Shown: positions 44,787-54,899 of the stretch, piece by piece | Layout of the letters: each line of letters begins with the position of its first letter | Numbering within the stretch: position 1 is the first letter of the stretch | From: Haliscomenobacter sp. | Lineage (GTDB): Bacteria; Bacteroidota; Bacteroidia; Chitinophagales; Saprospiraceae | Length of the DNA stretch: 64,000 bases | Direction: 5' to 3' | Assembly: GCA_016713275.1 (NCBI GenBank) | Contig: JADJPL010000012.1 | Location: 1-64,000 of the forward strand | Made by a program: the position numbers and the translations under genes | The notes under the pieces: generated by a model | Seen by the model: only the letters and a program-made list of their open reading frames with translations | Told to the model about the DNA's origin: nothing | Databases searched by the model: none

Positions 44787-45843
44787 TTAGAATGCTTCGT
44801 TGGCCTGTTCGAGCGTAAAGGCGTCGTGGACCATCGATTCAAAGGGAAAATCCTGGTGATGGCGTTCCATGAATTCGACGGCAGCCAGAAGGGCGTGCTG
44901 GTTGTAATTATGCAGGCCTTTAATCGTCAGGAGGTTGCGGATGATTTTTTCTCCGCTCAAGCGCAGGTCGGGTTGGGGGTAGGTGGCGCCGACCCAGACG
45001 GCAATGCCTCCGATTCCGAGCAGGCCGAGGGTGTTTTCCATTGCTGTTGCACTACCACTGAGTTCGATGACGAGATCGAAAGGCGCCGGGTTGCCAAAGG
45101 AATCCTGAATTTGCTGAGGCAGGGTTTCGGCTGCGACGAATGTTCGGCCAGCGCCAAAATCCCCAGCCGCATCCAACCGGGCGGGGTCCACATCGAGGGC
45201 GGATACGCCGGCAGCGCCCAGGGATTTGCTCATGGCGCAGGCGATCATTCCCAACATGCCAGCCCCGCAGACCAGCACTTGTTTTCCTTCTACCGGGCCC
45301 GCCAAACGCAATGCCCCGGCTACGGTGGCGACGGCGCAGTTGATGATAGCGGCAACGGGTAGAGGAATGGTTTCATGCAGTTTGACGATCGGCGTATGCG
45401 GGCGCAATACAATGTATTCGCTCAGCCCTCCGTGGAGCCCATTGGTTTCGGTGAGCTTCGTGCCCGTATTTAAACAGCCGGTCTCCTTTCTGGGGAATGC
45501 CTTTTTGAGCCAGCGGACTGTCCGGATCGCTGGCGTAAATGGCCCAGGTGATCCGGTCGTTCAACCCAAGGGCCGCTCCCCGGAGGTCTTCGCGTGGCGC
45601 TTGAGCGCCCAAACGAACAATCCGTCCAACGATCTCATGACCAAGAATGGTAGGACTGGGTTCGATGCGCTTGCCGCAATAGGTGTTGAGGTCGCTGCGG
45701 CACAAGGTCGTACATTCGATGCGGACCAGCAGTTCGCCAGGCCCGGGAGACGGGACGGGAAGCTGGATGATTTCCAGGGGCTGCCCGGTCTGATGGAAAA
45801 CCGCCGTTTTGGAGAAATCGGGAGGCGTATCGGTATGCTTCAA
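44787..45843 (-). CDS. Zinc-dependent alcohol dehydrogenase, phosphonate-associated type (frameshifted)
   Basis: The N-terminal half has TTLCRSDLNTYCGKRIEPSPTILGHEIVG, the GroES-like catalytic zinc part. A shift near 45455-45470 (after LFKYGHE) leads into GLHGGLSEYIVLRPHTPIVKL and the Rossmann half (VLVCGAGMLGMIACAMSKSLGA). Repaired length is about 352 residues. Resembles the proposed phosphonate-catabolism alcohol dehydrogenase (TIGR03366) found next to PhnX-like hydrolases. The structural-zinc four-cysteine lobe is not evident in the region that lost frame. Confidence 0.75.
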
Positions 45844-46029
45844 AGGAAAATGAATAGTTTATTATAAAGCAAAATTATTTAGTAAAAGGAAACCAGGCGC
45901 AAATTGTGGGTTATGGAATTATTAAATGTGCAGGGTCGGGATTCCGGTCTTTCAGCTCAGCACTCCCATTCTGGAGGAAGTTTCTATGCACTTGGGAAGT
46001 CGCCCAACCCAAATTGGGTAAAATGACCT

Positions 46030-46054
46030 TCCTGGGCGCCGAAAACGCCCAGGA
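46030..46054. terminator. Hairpin in the gap before the GH3 gene
   Basis: Perfect 9-bp stem TCCTGGGCG/CGCCCAGGA with a 7-base loop. It is not followed by a T-run, so attenuator or cruciform is equally possible. The rest of 45870-46200 shows only an AT-rich stretch (TATATATAC near 46164) that could be a -7 box. Confidence 0.35.
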
Positions 46055-46200
46055 GCAGGTAAAATAGGGGTTAGAATACGCTTTTGACGTAGTATTGAAG
46101 TAGTGCTGTTGGCGTAAAGATGAAAATCAACCTTGTAGATTTGGCGTTCGGACCAACACAAGAGTATATATACAAATTCTATACGTTCAAAACTACGACA

Positions 46201-48462
46201 ATGAATATCCGGAGCACAAACCTGTTTTTTCTCGCCATTTCGCTCGTATGGTTTTCCACTGCGCTTCAGGGGCAAAAAAGGGACCTGGATTTCCGGGTGG
46301 ATTCCTTGCTTCGCCTCATGACGCTGGAGGAAAAAATCGGGCAGATGACCCAGTACAACGGCTTTTGGGAAGTGACTGGGCCGGTTCCTGCCGGCGGGGA
46401 CGCCAAGAAGAAATACGACCACTTGAAAAGCGGGTTGGTGGGCTCCATGCTCAACGTGACCGGAGTAGAGCAGGTACGCAAAATGCAGGAAATGGTCGTC
46501 AAGGAAACCCGCTTGGGGATTCCGCTCATTTTTGGCCTCGACGTGATTCACGGGCACCGGACGGTTTTCCCGATCCCTCTGGCAGAAGCGGCTAGCTGGG
46601 ACCTGGGCGCCATAGAGCAATCGGCTCGTACCGGCGCCACTGAGGCGTCGGCCCGGGGGGTGAACTGGACTTTTGGTCCGATGGTAGATATTTCCCGCGA
46701 CGCCCGCTGGGGCCGCGTCATGGAAGGAGCAGGGGAGGACCCGTATTTGGGGGCCAAGATTGCCGCCGCCCGGGTGAAGGGGTTCCAGGGGAACGATCTG
46801 GCTTCCCCCCATACGATTGCTGCGTGCGCCAAGCACTTTGCCGGGTATGGATTTGCGGAGGCAGGCCGGGATTACAATACCGTCGACGTAGGGACCTCCA
46901 CCATCTACAACGCCATTCTGCCCCCGTTCAAGGCTGCCGCCGAGGCCGGGGTGCGTACGTTTATGAATTCGTTTAATGTCCTGAACGGGATTCCGGCTAC
47001 CGGAAATGCGTTTCTTCAGCGCGAGGTCCTGAAAGGCAAATGGGGGTTCACGGGCTTCGTGGTATCGGACTGGGGGTCTGCATGGGAAATGATGGACCAC
47101 GGCTTTGCCCGCGATCTGAAGCATGCAGCCGAATTGGCGGCCAATGCCGGTTCAGATATGGATATGGAATCCTACGGCTATGTCAACCACCTGAAAACGC
47201 TGGTGGAAGAAGGAAAGGTCACGATGGGTGTCGTCGACGACGCGGTGCGCCGTATTTTGCGGGTGAAGTTCGAATTGGGGTTGATCGACGATCCGTACCG
47301 GTATTGCGATGAAAACCGGGAAAAAACGCTGGTCGGTTCTGCCGAACACCACGCTGCCGCGCTGGACGTTGCCAAAAAATCAATCGTGTTGTTGAAAAAC
47401 GAAGGCGGATTGTTACCGCTTTCGAAGAACCAGCAGAAAATCGGCCTGATCGGGGTCCTGGCCAGCGAAAAAAACAGTCCGCTGGGAAGCTGGCGCTTTG
47501 GCTCGATCGATAGCAGCGCGGTTTCCGTGCTGGAAGGGATGCGTCAGATCAGTAAAGAAGTTGCGTTTGCGCAGGGGCCCTCCCTGGTTACCGGGGTGGT
47601 GGATTTCGGACAGGAGCTCAGGATCAACGAAACCGACCGGACGGGCATGAAAGAGGCGATTGCGCTGGCGAAGAAATCGGAGGTCGTGGTGCTCGTCCTG
47701 GGCGAACACGGATTACAGGCCGGGGAAGGAAGGAGCCGCGCATATCTTGGGCTTCCGGGTCTTCAGCAGGAGCTGCTCGAAGCGGTGTATGCGGTGAACA
47801 AAAACATCGTGCTGGTATTGATGAACGGCCGCCCGCTCACTATTCCCTGGGCGGCAAGCCGCGTGCCGGCAATCGTTGAGGCCTGGCATTTGGGCTCCGA
47901 ATCCGGGAACGCCATTGCGCAAACCCTCTTTGGAGACAACAACCCCAGCGGCAAGCTGCCGATGTCGTTTCCCAAAAGCGTTGGACAACTTCCCTTGTAC
48001 TACAACCACTATGCCACCGGAAGGCCGGGACCCAAGCCGGACGTATTCTGGTCGCACTATACCGACGAGTCCAATGCTCCGCTGTATCCTTTTGGATTTG
48101 GGTTGAGTTATACGACGTTCGCTTATTCCGATCTCCAGGTGCAGGTGCTGAGCGCCGATCGGGTGTCGGTGCAGGCGTCGGTTAAAAATACCGGAAACCT
48201 GGCTGGCGAAGAAGTGGTGCAGTTGTACCTCCGGGATAAAGTAGCGAGCGTGGTTCGCCCGGTGAAGGAGTTGAAAGGCTTCCGGAAGCTCTCCCTGAAG
48301 CCGGGAGAAGCCGCCACGGTTCGGTTTGATCTAAGCGCGGAGGAGCTTGGGTTTTATACCAATACCGGGGAGTTTGTCGTGGAACCAGGCGAATTCGAGG
48401 TATTGGTGGGCGGCAACTCCAACGAAGGATTGAAAGGGCGGTTTGAGCTGCCTAAAAAGTGA
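46201..48462 (+). CDS. bglX: Glycoside hydrolase family 3 beta-glucosidase
   Basis: 753 residues from ATG 46201, which begins a Sec signal (LFFLAISLVWFSTALQG); the upstream frame is spurious. GH3 N-domain: MTLEEKIGQMTQYNG, FGLDVIHGHRTVFPIPLAEAASWD, ACAKHFAGYGFAEAGRDYN and the nucleophile in GFVVSDWGSAWEM (Asp near residue 290). The C-domain and fibronectin-III-like end (SYTTFAYSDLQVQVLSADRVSVQASVKNTG) are complete. Periplasmic beta-glucosidase of BglX type, likely releasing glucose from beta-glucan oligosaccharides made by the neighbouring GH16. Its 3' end overlaps the convergent regulator by 11 bases. Confidence 0.93.
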   Translation: MNIRSTNLFFLAISLVWFSTALQGQKRDLDFRVDSLLRLMTLEEKIGQMTQYNGFWEVTGPVPAGGDAKKKYDHLKSGLVGSMLNVTGVEQVRKMQEMVVKETRLGIPLIFGLDVIHGHRTVFPIPLAEAASWDLGAIEQSARTGATEASARGVNWTFGPMVDISRDARWGRVMEGAGEDPYLGAKIAAARVKGFQGNDLASPHTIAACAKHFAGYGFAEAGRDYNTVDVGTSTIYNAILPPFKAAAEAGVRTFMNSFNVLNGIPATGNAFLQREVLKGKWGFTGFVVSDWGSAWEMMDHGFARDLKHAAELAANAGSDMDMESYGYVNHLKTLVEEGKVTMGVVDDAVRRILRVKFELGLIDDPYRYCDENREKTLVGSAEHHAAALDVAKKSIVLLKNEGGLLPLSKNQQKIGLIGVLASEKNSPLGSWRFGSIDSSAVSVLEGMRQISKEVAFAQGPSLVTGVVDFGQELRINETDRTGMKEAIALAKKSEVVVLVLGEHGLQAGEGRSRAYLGLPGLQQELLEAVYAVNKNIVLVLMNGRPLTIPWAASRVPAIVEAWHLGSESGNAIAQTLFGDNNPSGKLPMSFPKSVGQLPLYYNHYATGRPGPKPDVFWSHYTDESNAPLYPFGFGLSYTTFAYSDLQVQVLSADRVSVQASVKNTGNLAGEEVVQLYLRDKVASVVRPVKELKGFRKLSLKPGEAATVRFDLSAEELGFYTNTGEFVVEPGEFEVLVGGNSNEGLKGRFELPKK

Positions 48463-51391
48463 GCAGGAAGTCGGTCAGGTTGGCGTCTTTCTCTAAATGC
48501 AACTTTTTTCTCAGCCGGTAGCGGCTGATTTCCACGCCCCGTACGGATATGTTCAGGAGCGGGGCGATCTCTTTGGTGGAAAGGTTCATGCGCAGATAGG
48601 CGCACAGTTTTTGGTCGCGGGGGGTAAGTTCCGGAAAGCGCTCTCGCAGCCTTCGGAGAAATTCGCTGTGGACCTGGTCGAAATGCTGGGCGAACTGGCC
48701 CCAGTCGGCGTCGAGTTGGGCGTCCTGGGCGAGTACTTTGGTGAGGGAGAGAAGATCTTTGCGCGTATCCGGCTCGCTGCAGGTGCGGGCAATGCGCTGG
48801 ATGTCGTCCTGGATTTTATGAAGAATTTCCCCTTTTTGCAGCAGGTGGAGGGTGGTGGAGGCCAGCTCTTTGTTTTTGTAGTCGATTTCCGCCTGGAGTT
48901 TTTCCTGTTTAACCCGGTCCAGTTCCAGTTTGGCAGCTTCCGTCCGGCGGCGGTGATCTTCTTCTTTGCGCTGGTGTTCGGTGGTGAGGAATTCTTTTTC
49001 CCGTTCAAAGCGCTGTTTGGGGGCAATGACCAGGTAGCCCAGGATGCCTGCTGCAAGAAGGAAATAGAGCAAATACGCCAGTTTAGTGGCAAACCAGGGA
49101 GGGGCGATGCGGAACCGGTAAACGGAAGGCGGCGTTTCCTCAAACTCAGAAAAGCGGGCTTTGACTTTAAAGGAGTAGGTTCCGGGGCTTAGATTGGCGT
49201 ATTCTTTTTCTGTTTTTTCGCTCCATTCCGACCAATGCGTATCCAGCCCTTCGAGTAAATAGGCATATTCAATGCGTTCGTGCTGACCATACCAGGGAAG
49301 GGAAAACCCAAATTTAAAGCTGTTTTCCTTGCGCTTGAACGTCACTGGTGCATTGGAGATTGAACGAAGAAACTGATGCTTTCGTTCGGTAGCCAGCAAA
49401 CTATCTTTCGGGCTGCTAAAGGAAAGGTCGCGGAGCAATACGCCTGGGGGACGGTTCGGTTTCGATTTCCGGTTGTAAAAGATAAACCCGCGGTCTGTGC
49501 CAAAGAGGACGTGGTGGGGCCCATAAGGCAAAATAAATTCAAACCCGGACAGGATTTTCCCCTTCAAAAAAGGGATCGTCCGCTTCTGGTATTTTCTGGT
49601 AGGCTTATGTTGGCTCACTTCCAAATACCCAACTTCATCGCCTGCGACGAACCAAATCTCCCCATTGGAGCCTTCATGGAGGTATTTCACGCTGCCAGGA
49701 GAAGGAAAGAAGTCGTTTAGCAACGGATAGGGTTCGAAAGCGCCTTTTAAATCATCGAAGGTTAAAATGCCTTTTTCGGTAGTAAAAAGGATTTCACTGC
49801 CAATTTTATAGACGTAGTTGGAAATATCGGAAGGAAGCCCATTCCGGGAGTTGAAAAAGGAGACGTCCAAATCTAAAAAATCAGGGCTAAACTCCGCCCG
49901 GTAAATGCCCCGGTAGGGGTGAGCGATCCAGAGGATATGAGGGCTTTCCATAGCCAGTATCCGGCAGGATTCCTGATTAAATTCCGGGTATGATTTGATG
50001 ATTTGCCAGGTGTTGTCCTTTCGCTGAAACAGGTGCAACCCGTGGTAGGCGCCGACAAGCATGAGGTTTTCGTGCCCTTCGATTTCCATATAGGTCCATG
50101 GGCCAGTAAAATAGCCGATCAGATCCGCTCGCAGTGGATGGGATAACCGGTAGGGGCCGTCGTGATGCCCTACAAACAAATCCTGGTTGACTTTGGATAT
50201 GCCCCAAACTTGTCCCTGGGTGCTTTGCACCAGCGAAAAGGCGCTATGGGCCAGGATTTTGTCCGGAGGCAACGGAGTAGCATACAGCCCGTTGTTGGTG
50301 CCAAAATACGCCCAGGGGCCGTCGAGATTCGCACAATAGGCGGCCCCTTCGAGGTCTCCGTCGGGGAGCAGAAAGGAAAAAGGGGAGTTGACCAGGATGT
50401 AGTCTACGCCATTGTCGGAGCCAGCCCAAAGGTTTCCCTGCCGGTCGGTGAAGAGGGAAAGGATATTGTTGTTTTGGAGGCCATTTTTTTTGTTCAGGAA
50501 GACAAAGGGTTTGCGCTGGCGATCCAGGATGACGATGCCGCCCTGGGAAGTACCCAAAGCCAGTTTGCCATCCGCGAGCACTGCGGCCGTATAAATCCGG
50601 TTTTTGAGGAGGAAGTCATCGGCTTCGGTTTGCCAGGGGGAAATTTGGTTTCCTGAAAGCGCCCAGAGGTAGCCATTCTGGGTGGTGATCAGGATCGTGT
50701 CTTTGCTCCAGGGCAAAAGGGAAGAAATAATCCCGAATTTTGGGGGCGGGGGAGCAATGACCTTCAGGGAGTCGCCGGTAGTCCATTCCATCAGGCCAGC
50801 CTGAATGTCCTGGGCAAGGATGCGTCCGTTGGCTTTGCCCAGGAAAACGAACGTGGATATGGAATGGAACGGCTTAAGGGTGGTGGTTCCCTTTATAGAG
50901 AAGATCAGCTTGCTGGTTTGGAAGAAGGGGGTATGATCATCGGCAATGGCAATTCTCCAAACGTCGGCAATCGGAGGGGAGGGGAGCAGATTTCGGAGGG
51001 AGTGGTAGGTTAAAATCCCTTTGGAATTGGGCTCGAAATAGCCGAATTCGCTTTGGGCGCCAGCCCAAATTCTCGAATGTTTCCCTAACGCCAGCGAGCG
51101 GATAATCGTTTGGTTATCCACCGGAGTGATTCGCCAGCTTTTGCCGTCGAACTCCAAAAGCCCCTTGTTATTGGCAATGTATACGATCCCGTCGTCGTCT
51201 TGCGTAATGGCCCAGTTTTGGGTGCCTCCCCGATATTGATGCTTGTCGAAGTTCTGTGTAAAAGGAATCCCCTGGCAAAAGGCAGCAAAGGATGCGAAAA
51301 GCCATAGGATAACCCCGGCTGCCTGGAGAGCCATCCTTCGGAGGCGGGGCCTAGCCTTTGCCCCAATGCGACAACGAGGAAATTCTTGCAT
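48452..51391 (-). CDS. Membrane Y_Y_Y/beta-propeller regulator with LuxR-type HTH
   Basis: Up to 979 residues; ATG 51334 would begin closer to the signal sequence (GVILWLFASFAAFCQG). A periplasmic two-component-regulator propeller occupies residues about 40-680 (NWAITQDDDGIVYIANNKGLLEFDG, RILAQDIQAGLMEWT). A Y_Y_Y domain follows (YAYLLEGLDTHWSEWSEKTEKEYANL), then one membrane helix (YLLYFLLAAGILGYLVI, about 770-790), a coiled coil and a C-terminal LuxR helix-turn-helix (LSTKEIAPLLNISVRGVEISRYRLRKKL). No histidine kinase or receiver is present, so sensing would couple directly to DNA binding. Divergent from susC, whose locus it probably controls. Confidence 0.88.
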   Translation of the reverse strand: MQEFPRCRIGAKARPRLRRMALQAAGVILWLFASFAAFCQGIPFTQNFDKHQYRGGTQNWAITQDDDGIVYIANNKGLLEFDGKSWRITPVDNQTIIRSLALGKHSRIWAGAQSEFGYFEPNSKGILTYHSLRNLLPSPPIADVWRIAIADDHTPFFQTSKLIFSIKGTTTLKPFHSISTFVFLGKANGRILAQDIQAGLMEWTTGDSLKVIAPPPPKFGIISSLLPWSKDTILITTQNGYLWALSGNQISPWQTEADDFLLKNRIYTAAVLADGKLALGTSQGGIVILDRQRKPFVFLNKKNGLQNNNILSLFTDRQGNLWAGSDNGVDYILVNSPFSFLLPDGDLEGAAYCANLDGPWAYFGTNNGLYATPLPPDKILAHSAFSLVQSTQGQVWGISKVNQDLFVGHHDGPYRLSHPLRADLIGYFTGPWTYMEIEGHENLMLVGAYHGLHLFQRKDNTWQIIKSYPEFNQESCRILAMESPHILWIAHPYRGIYRAEFSPDFLDLDVSFFNSRNGLPSDISNYVYKIGSEILFTTEKGILTFDDLKGAFEPYPLLNDFFPSPGSVKYLHEGSNGEIWFVAGDEVGYLEVSQHKPTRKYQKRTIPFLKGKILSGFEFILPYGPHHVLFGTDRGFIFYNRKSKPNRPPGVLLRDLSFSSPKDSLLATERKHQFLRSISNAPVTFKRKENSFKFGFSLPWYGQHERIEYAYLLEGLDTHWSEWSEKTEKEYANLSPGTYSFKVKARFSEFEETPPSVYRFRIAPPWFATKLAYLLYFLLAAGILGYLVIAPKQRFEREKEFLTTEHQRKEEDHRRRTEAAKLELDRVKQEKLQAEIDYKNKELASTTLHLLQKGEILHKIQDDIQRIARTCSEPDTRKDLLSLTKVLAQDAQLDADWGQFAQHFDQVHSEFLRRLRERFPELTPRDQKLCAYLRMNLSTKEIAPLLNISVRGVEISRYRLRKKLHLEKDANLTDFLLTF

Positions 51392-51583
51392 ACCGTTTGG
51401 GTTTTGGGTATCGTGCTGCCCTAAAGGTAGAAAAAAAAAGGTTGATGTAGTAATGTTGTAATTCGTGATGGGGTGCTGTGTACTTTTTGATGTATCCTGT
51501 GAAAGGGAACGCCGAAATGCTGTAGCGGTGTTGTGGTATATTATTTGAGTAAGGAAAAGTTATTGATTAGATTCGTTCTATTG

Positions 51584-51659
51584 ATTTGGCATAAGCCAAA
51601 TTTAATTCTAAAAACCTTATGAGCTATTTCCAGCTCGGCACTTACCCTATATTAGGGTA
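51584..51659. promoter_or_regulatory. Palindromes upstream of susC
   Basis: ATTTGGC-ataa-GCCAAAT (51584-51601) and TACCCTA-tat-TAGGGTA (51643-51659) lie 100-170 bases before the susC ATG in a 366-base gap. The second is a good candidate operator for the adjacent LuxR-type regulator. No consensus TAnnTTTG promoter was found with confidence; GGTATATTATTTG near 51536 is close. Confidence 0.4.
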
Positions 51660-51756
51660 TCGATGTGCGTTGTGCGTGGGATTGATGTATTAACGTTTTT
51701 TTGCTTTTCAAAGGATTTGAATAATAACCAAGTTTTTCCACTCAAATGATTTGTTT

Positions 51757-54700
51757 ATGAAATGGATTAAAGCAGCAATTAACGTAATGGTTGTGCTGGT
51801 TGCTTTTGCCGGGAGCGTCGCCGCTCAGGGCATCGCGGTGAGGGGTAAGGTGGTGGCAAGTGCTACCGGCGCCCCGCTTCCCTTGGCAACCGTTCAGGTG
51901 AAGAACACCGACCAGGCGGTTATCGCCGCAGACGACGGGAGTTTTCAGATTACCGTGCCGGCCATCGGCTCTGTCCTGGTGGTTTCCTATGTTGGGATGC
52001 AGGAAATTGAAGTTCCGGTACTCCAGGCAGGAGACCTTACTATCGAAATGGAGGAAGCCACTACACTTTCCGAAGTGGTGGTAACGGCATTAGGAATCAA
52101 GCGGGAAGAAAAAGCCCTGGGCTATTCCGTGCAAAAATTGTCGGGAGAAAGCCTGCAAAAGGTCTCCGGGGTTGAAGTAGCCACCTCCCTGACCGGTAAG
52201 GTCGCTGGGTTGCTGGTGAGAAACTCCTCGGATTTTGGCTCCTTGCCCGACATTACCATCCGGGGCGAACAGCCGCTTATCGTCATCGACGGGGTGGCCT
52301 ACCAGAACAAATCGCTGGGAGATTTTTCGTCGGAAGACATCGAATCCATCAGCGTCCTGAAAGGCGCTACCGCCTCCGCCCTTTATGGCTTCCGAGGGGC
52401 TAACGGCGCCATCCTCATTACCACTAAAAACGGGAGCGGAGGCGCTGCGGGTTTGTCGGTCGAGTTTACGAGTAATACCATGTTCAGTGCAGGGTTCCTG
52501 GCTATCCCCGAAAAGCAGTCGGTTTATGGAAGGGGTACCAACAATACCTATAATATCAATTCCGACCAGTCCTGGGGGACCGTCATGGACGGCAAAGAGC
52601 AGACGCAGTGGGATCCGTTTGAAAAGGCCTTCAAGAGTATGCCTTATCTTCCGGTTGGCGTAGACAATTTCCAAAACTTCCTGGAACAAGGGTATGCGTC
52701 CAACAACAACCTCAATGTGGCGTACAACAAAGGGAACATTTCCCTACGTAACTCCCTGAACTGGACCGAGAACAAGGGCCAGTACCCGAACTCCACGCTG
52801 GATAAATACACCTATTCTTTTGGCGCAGACCTGAATCTTGACAAGTTCCGGGTGAGCTCCAACCTGTCGTATGCGAAGCGGACGTCGCCCAACGTGGGTT
52901 CTAACGGGTATACTTCCTACGATCCTATGTACACCGTCCTCATCTGGTCCGCTACCGACTTCGATTTGATGGATTACAAGGACAACTATTGGATCACGAA
53001 AGGCCTGCAGCAAAACTACACCTATGGATTGCAACCCAATGGTTCGTATACCGGCGCCAGTCAAAACAACCCGTATTTTGACCGTTTTGAGCGCACGAAC
53101 GAAATCAACCGGGATATCTTCAACGTGGACTTGTCGGTGAATTACCAGATCGCCGATTGGCTGAACGCCACGGTTCGCTCCGGGGTTGATTTTTACAAGG
53201 AAGTGGGCGAATTGCGGGTGTCCAAAGGCTCTTATGTGTCTACGGGCAACACGGGAGTTCCAGGGAATCCCTACACCTGGAACGGAGGCAACACCGGTGC
53301 GTACGTGATCGGGCAAAGCTCCGGGTATAGTATCAACACCGATATGTTGCTGACCGGAGACCGCAAACTGAACAAATTCACCTTTGAATACCTGGCGGGT
53401 GGAACGATCTTCTACAACCGGGACGATAACCTGAACTCCGCCACCAACGGGGGCATCTCGATTCCGGGCTTTTTCTCCATCAAAGCGTCTGTGAATTCTC
53501 CGGTGGTTAACCAAAGCCTTTATCGCAGGCAGGTGAATTCGGTGTTTGGACGGTTGGGCATTTCCTGGAACCAATTGATTTACCTGGAAGTAACGGGTCG
53601 TGAAGACTGGAGCTCCACCCTGGCGGAAGCGAAGCGCTCCTACTTCTATCCCTCGGTATCCGGTAGTTTTGTGGTGTCCGAATTGCTGCCTGCTACCAAA
53701 GACTGGCTCGACCTCCTGAAGGTAAGAGGGTCTTACGCCGTATCCAAAACCATTCCCGGCGTGTATTCGATCAACAGCAGTTACACGCTGAACAATGCCA
53801 CCTGGAACACCCTCAGCGGCGCCAGCGTGCCGTCCAGCCTGTATCCTTCCGATATTACGCCTGCGGCGGCGAATACGGCCGAAGTGGGCTTGCAGGCATT
53901 GATGTTTAAAAACAAGTTGAATTTTGATGTGTCCTACTACGACAAGAAGTTGTACAACGGCATCATTACCGGATCGATTTCCCCCGCTACGGGATACTCC
54001 GGGGTGTTTACCAATACCAAGGAAGTGACCAACCGGCGCGGCTGGGAAGTCGTTCTGGGAGGCACTCCGCTGAGCAGAAAGGATTGGCAATGGGATGTCA
54101 GTATGAACTGGTCGACCTACAAACGCGTATATTCTGCCCTCGACTCCGTGTTCTCCGCCAAAAAGCCATGGGTTCAGGTGGGCGAACGCGTCGACGTGCT
54201 GTTCAGCCGCGACTGGTTGCGCAGTCCTTCCGGCGATTTGATTTTCAACAACGGCCGGTTGGTGTATAGTTCCTACGATTCCAGATTCGGATTCACGGAT
54301 CCCGACTGGATCTGGGGCGCCAATACGACGCTGCGCTACAAAAACATCAGCCTCTATGTATCCCTGGACGGGGTTTCCGGGGGGCTCATGAATACCCGGA
54401 CCGAAAGCTATATGTGGCAAGCAGGGATACACCCCAACTCCCTTACCCCGGAGCGCGCAAAAGATGTCGCCAGTCCGGGTACATCCAACTTCCTGGGCCA
54501 GGGCGTTAAAGTAGTAGGCGGTACGGTTACTTACGATGCCTTGGGAAATATCACCAAAGACACCCGCGAGTTTGCTCCCAACGACGTGTATACGACCTAC
54601 AAGCAATACGCGATCGACCAGCACAACAGTAGCGCATGGGGTGGAAACGGAAGTCCTGCGGATACGTATTCCAAAACGTTCTTCAAAATTCGCGAAATTT

Positions 54701-54888
54701 CACTTACGTATCAGTTCCCGTCTACCATCCTGAAGGGGGTTGCCAGGGGCGCGTCCATCAGCTTTATCGGACAGAACGTATTCCTCAAAGCCAAGGATTT
54801 CAAATACTCCGACCCCGATGGCGGGCGCGAGGATTTTGCTGACCCCTCCGTCAGGTACCTTGGCTTTAACTTTAAACTGTCACTCTAA
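51757..54888 (+). CDS. susC: SusC/RagA-type TonB-dependent outer-membrane transporter
   Basis: 1043 residues from ATG 51757 (a TTG two codons earlier is open). Signal peptide (VVLVAFAGSVAAQ), carboxypeptidase-regulatory-like domain (GIAVRGKVVASATGAPLPLATVQVKN), TonB-box/plug region (TTLSEVVVTALGIKREEKALGY; SISVLKGATASALYGFRGANGAILITTKNG) and a 22-strand barrel ending RYLGFNFKLSL. Imports oligosaccharides captured by the SusD partner encoded 12 bases downstream. Divergent from the Y_Y_Y/LuxR regulator. Confidence 0.95.
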   Translation: MKWIKAAINVMVVLVAFAGSVAAQGIAVRGKVVASATGAPLPLATVQVKNTDQAVIAADDGSFQITVPAIGSVLVVSYVGMQEIEVPVLQAGDLTIEMEEATTLSEVVVTALGIKREEKALGYSVQKLSGESLQKVSGVEVATSLTGKVAGLLVRNSSDFGSLPDITIRGEQPLIVIDGVAYQNKSLGDFSSEDIESISVLKGATASALYGFRGANGAILITTKNGSGGAAGLSVEFTSNTMFSAGFLAIPEKQSVYGRGTNNTYNINSDQSWGTVMDGKEQTQWDPFEKAFKSMPYLPVGVDNFQNFLEQGYASNNNLNVAYNKGNISLRNSLNWTENKGQYPNSTLDKYTYSFGADLNLDKFRVSSNLSYAKRTSPNVGSNGYTSYDPMYTVLIWSATDFDLMDYKDNYWITKGLQQNYTYGLQPNGSYTGASQNNPYFDRFERTNEINRDIFNVDLSVNYQIADWLNATVRSGVDFYKEVGELRVSKGSYVSTGNTGVPGNPYTWNGGNTGAYVIGQSSGYSINTDMLLTGDRKLNKFTFEYLAGGTIFYNRDDNLNSATNGGISIPGFFSIKASVNSPVVNQSLYRRQVNSVFGRLGISWNQLIYLEVTGREDWSSTLAEAKRSYFYPSVSGSFVVSELLPATKDWLDLLKVRGSYAVSKTIPGVYSINSSYTLNNATWNTLSGASVPSSLYPSDITPAAANTAEVGLQALMFKNKLNFDVSYYDKKLYNGIITGSISPATGYSGVFTNTKEVTNRRGWEVVLGGTPLSRKDWQWDVSMNWSTYKRVYSALDSVFSAKKPWVQVGERVDVLFSRDWLRSPSGDLIFNNGRLVYSSYDSRFGFTDPDWIWGANTTLRYKNISLYVSLDGVSGGLMNTRTESYMWQAGIHPNSLTPERAKDVASPGTSNFLGQGVKVVGGTVTYDALGNITKDTREFAPNDVYTTYKQYAIDQHNSSAWGGNGSPADTYSKTFFKIREISLTYQFPSTILKGVARGASISFIGQNVFLKAKDFKYSDPDGGREDFADPSVRYLGFNFKLSL

Positions 54889-54899
54889 AACAGCATCCA

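Noticed and set aside
52744..54624. A 626-codon frame opposite susC
   Set aside because: Shadow of a GC-rich gene; no start context or recognisable domain, while the plus strand is a canonical SusC.
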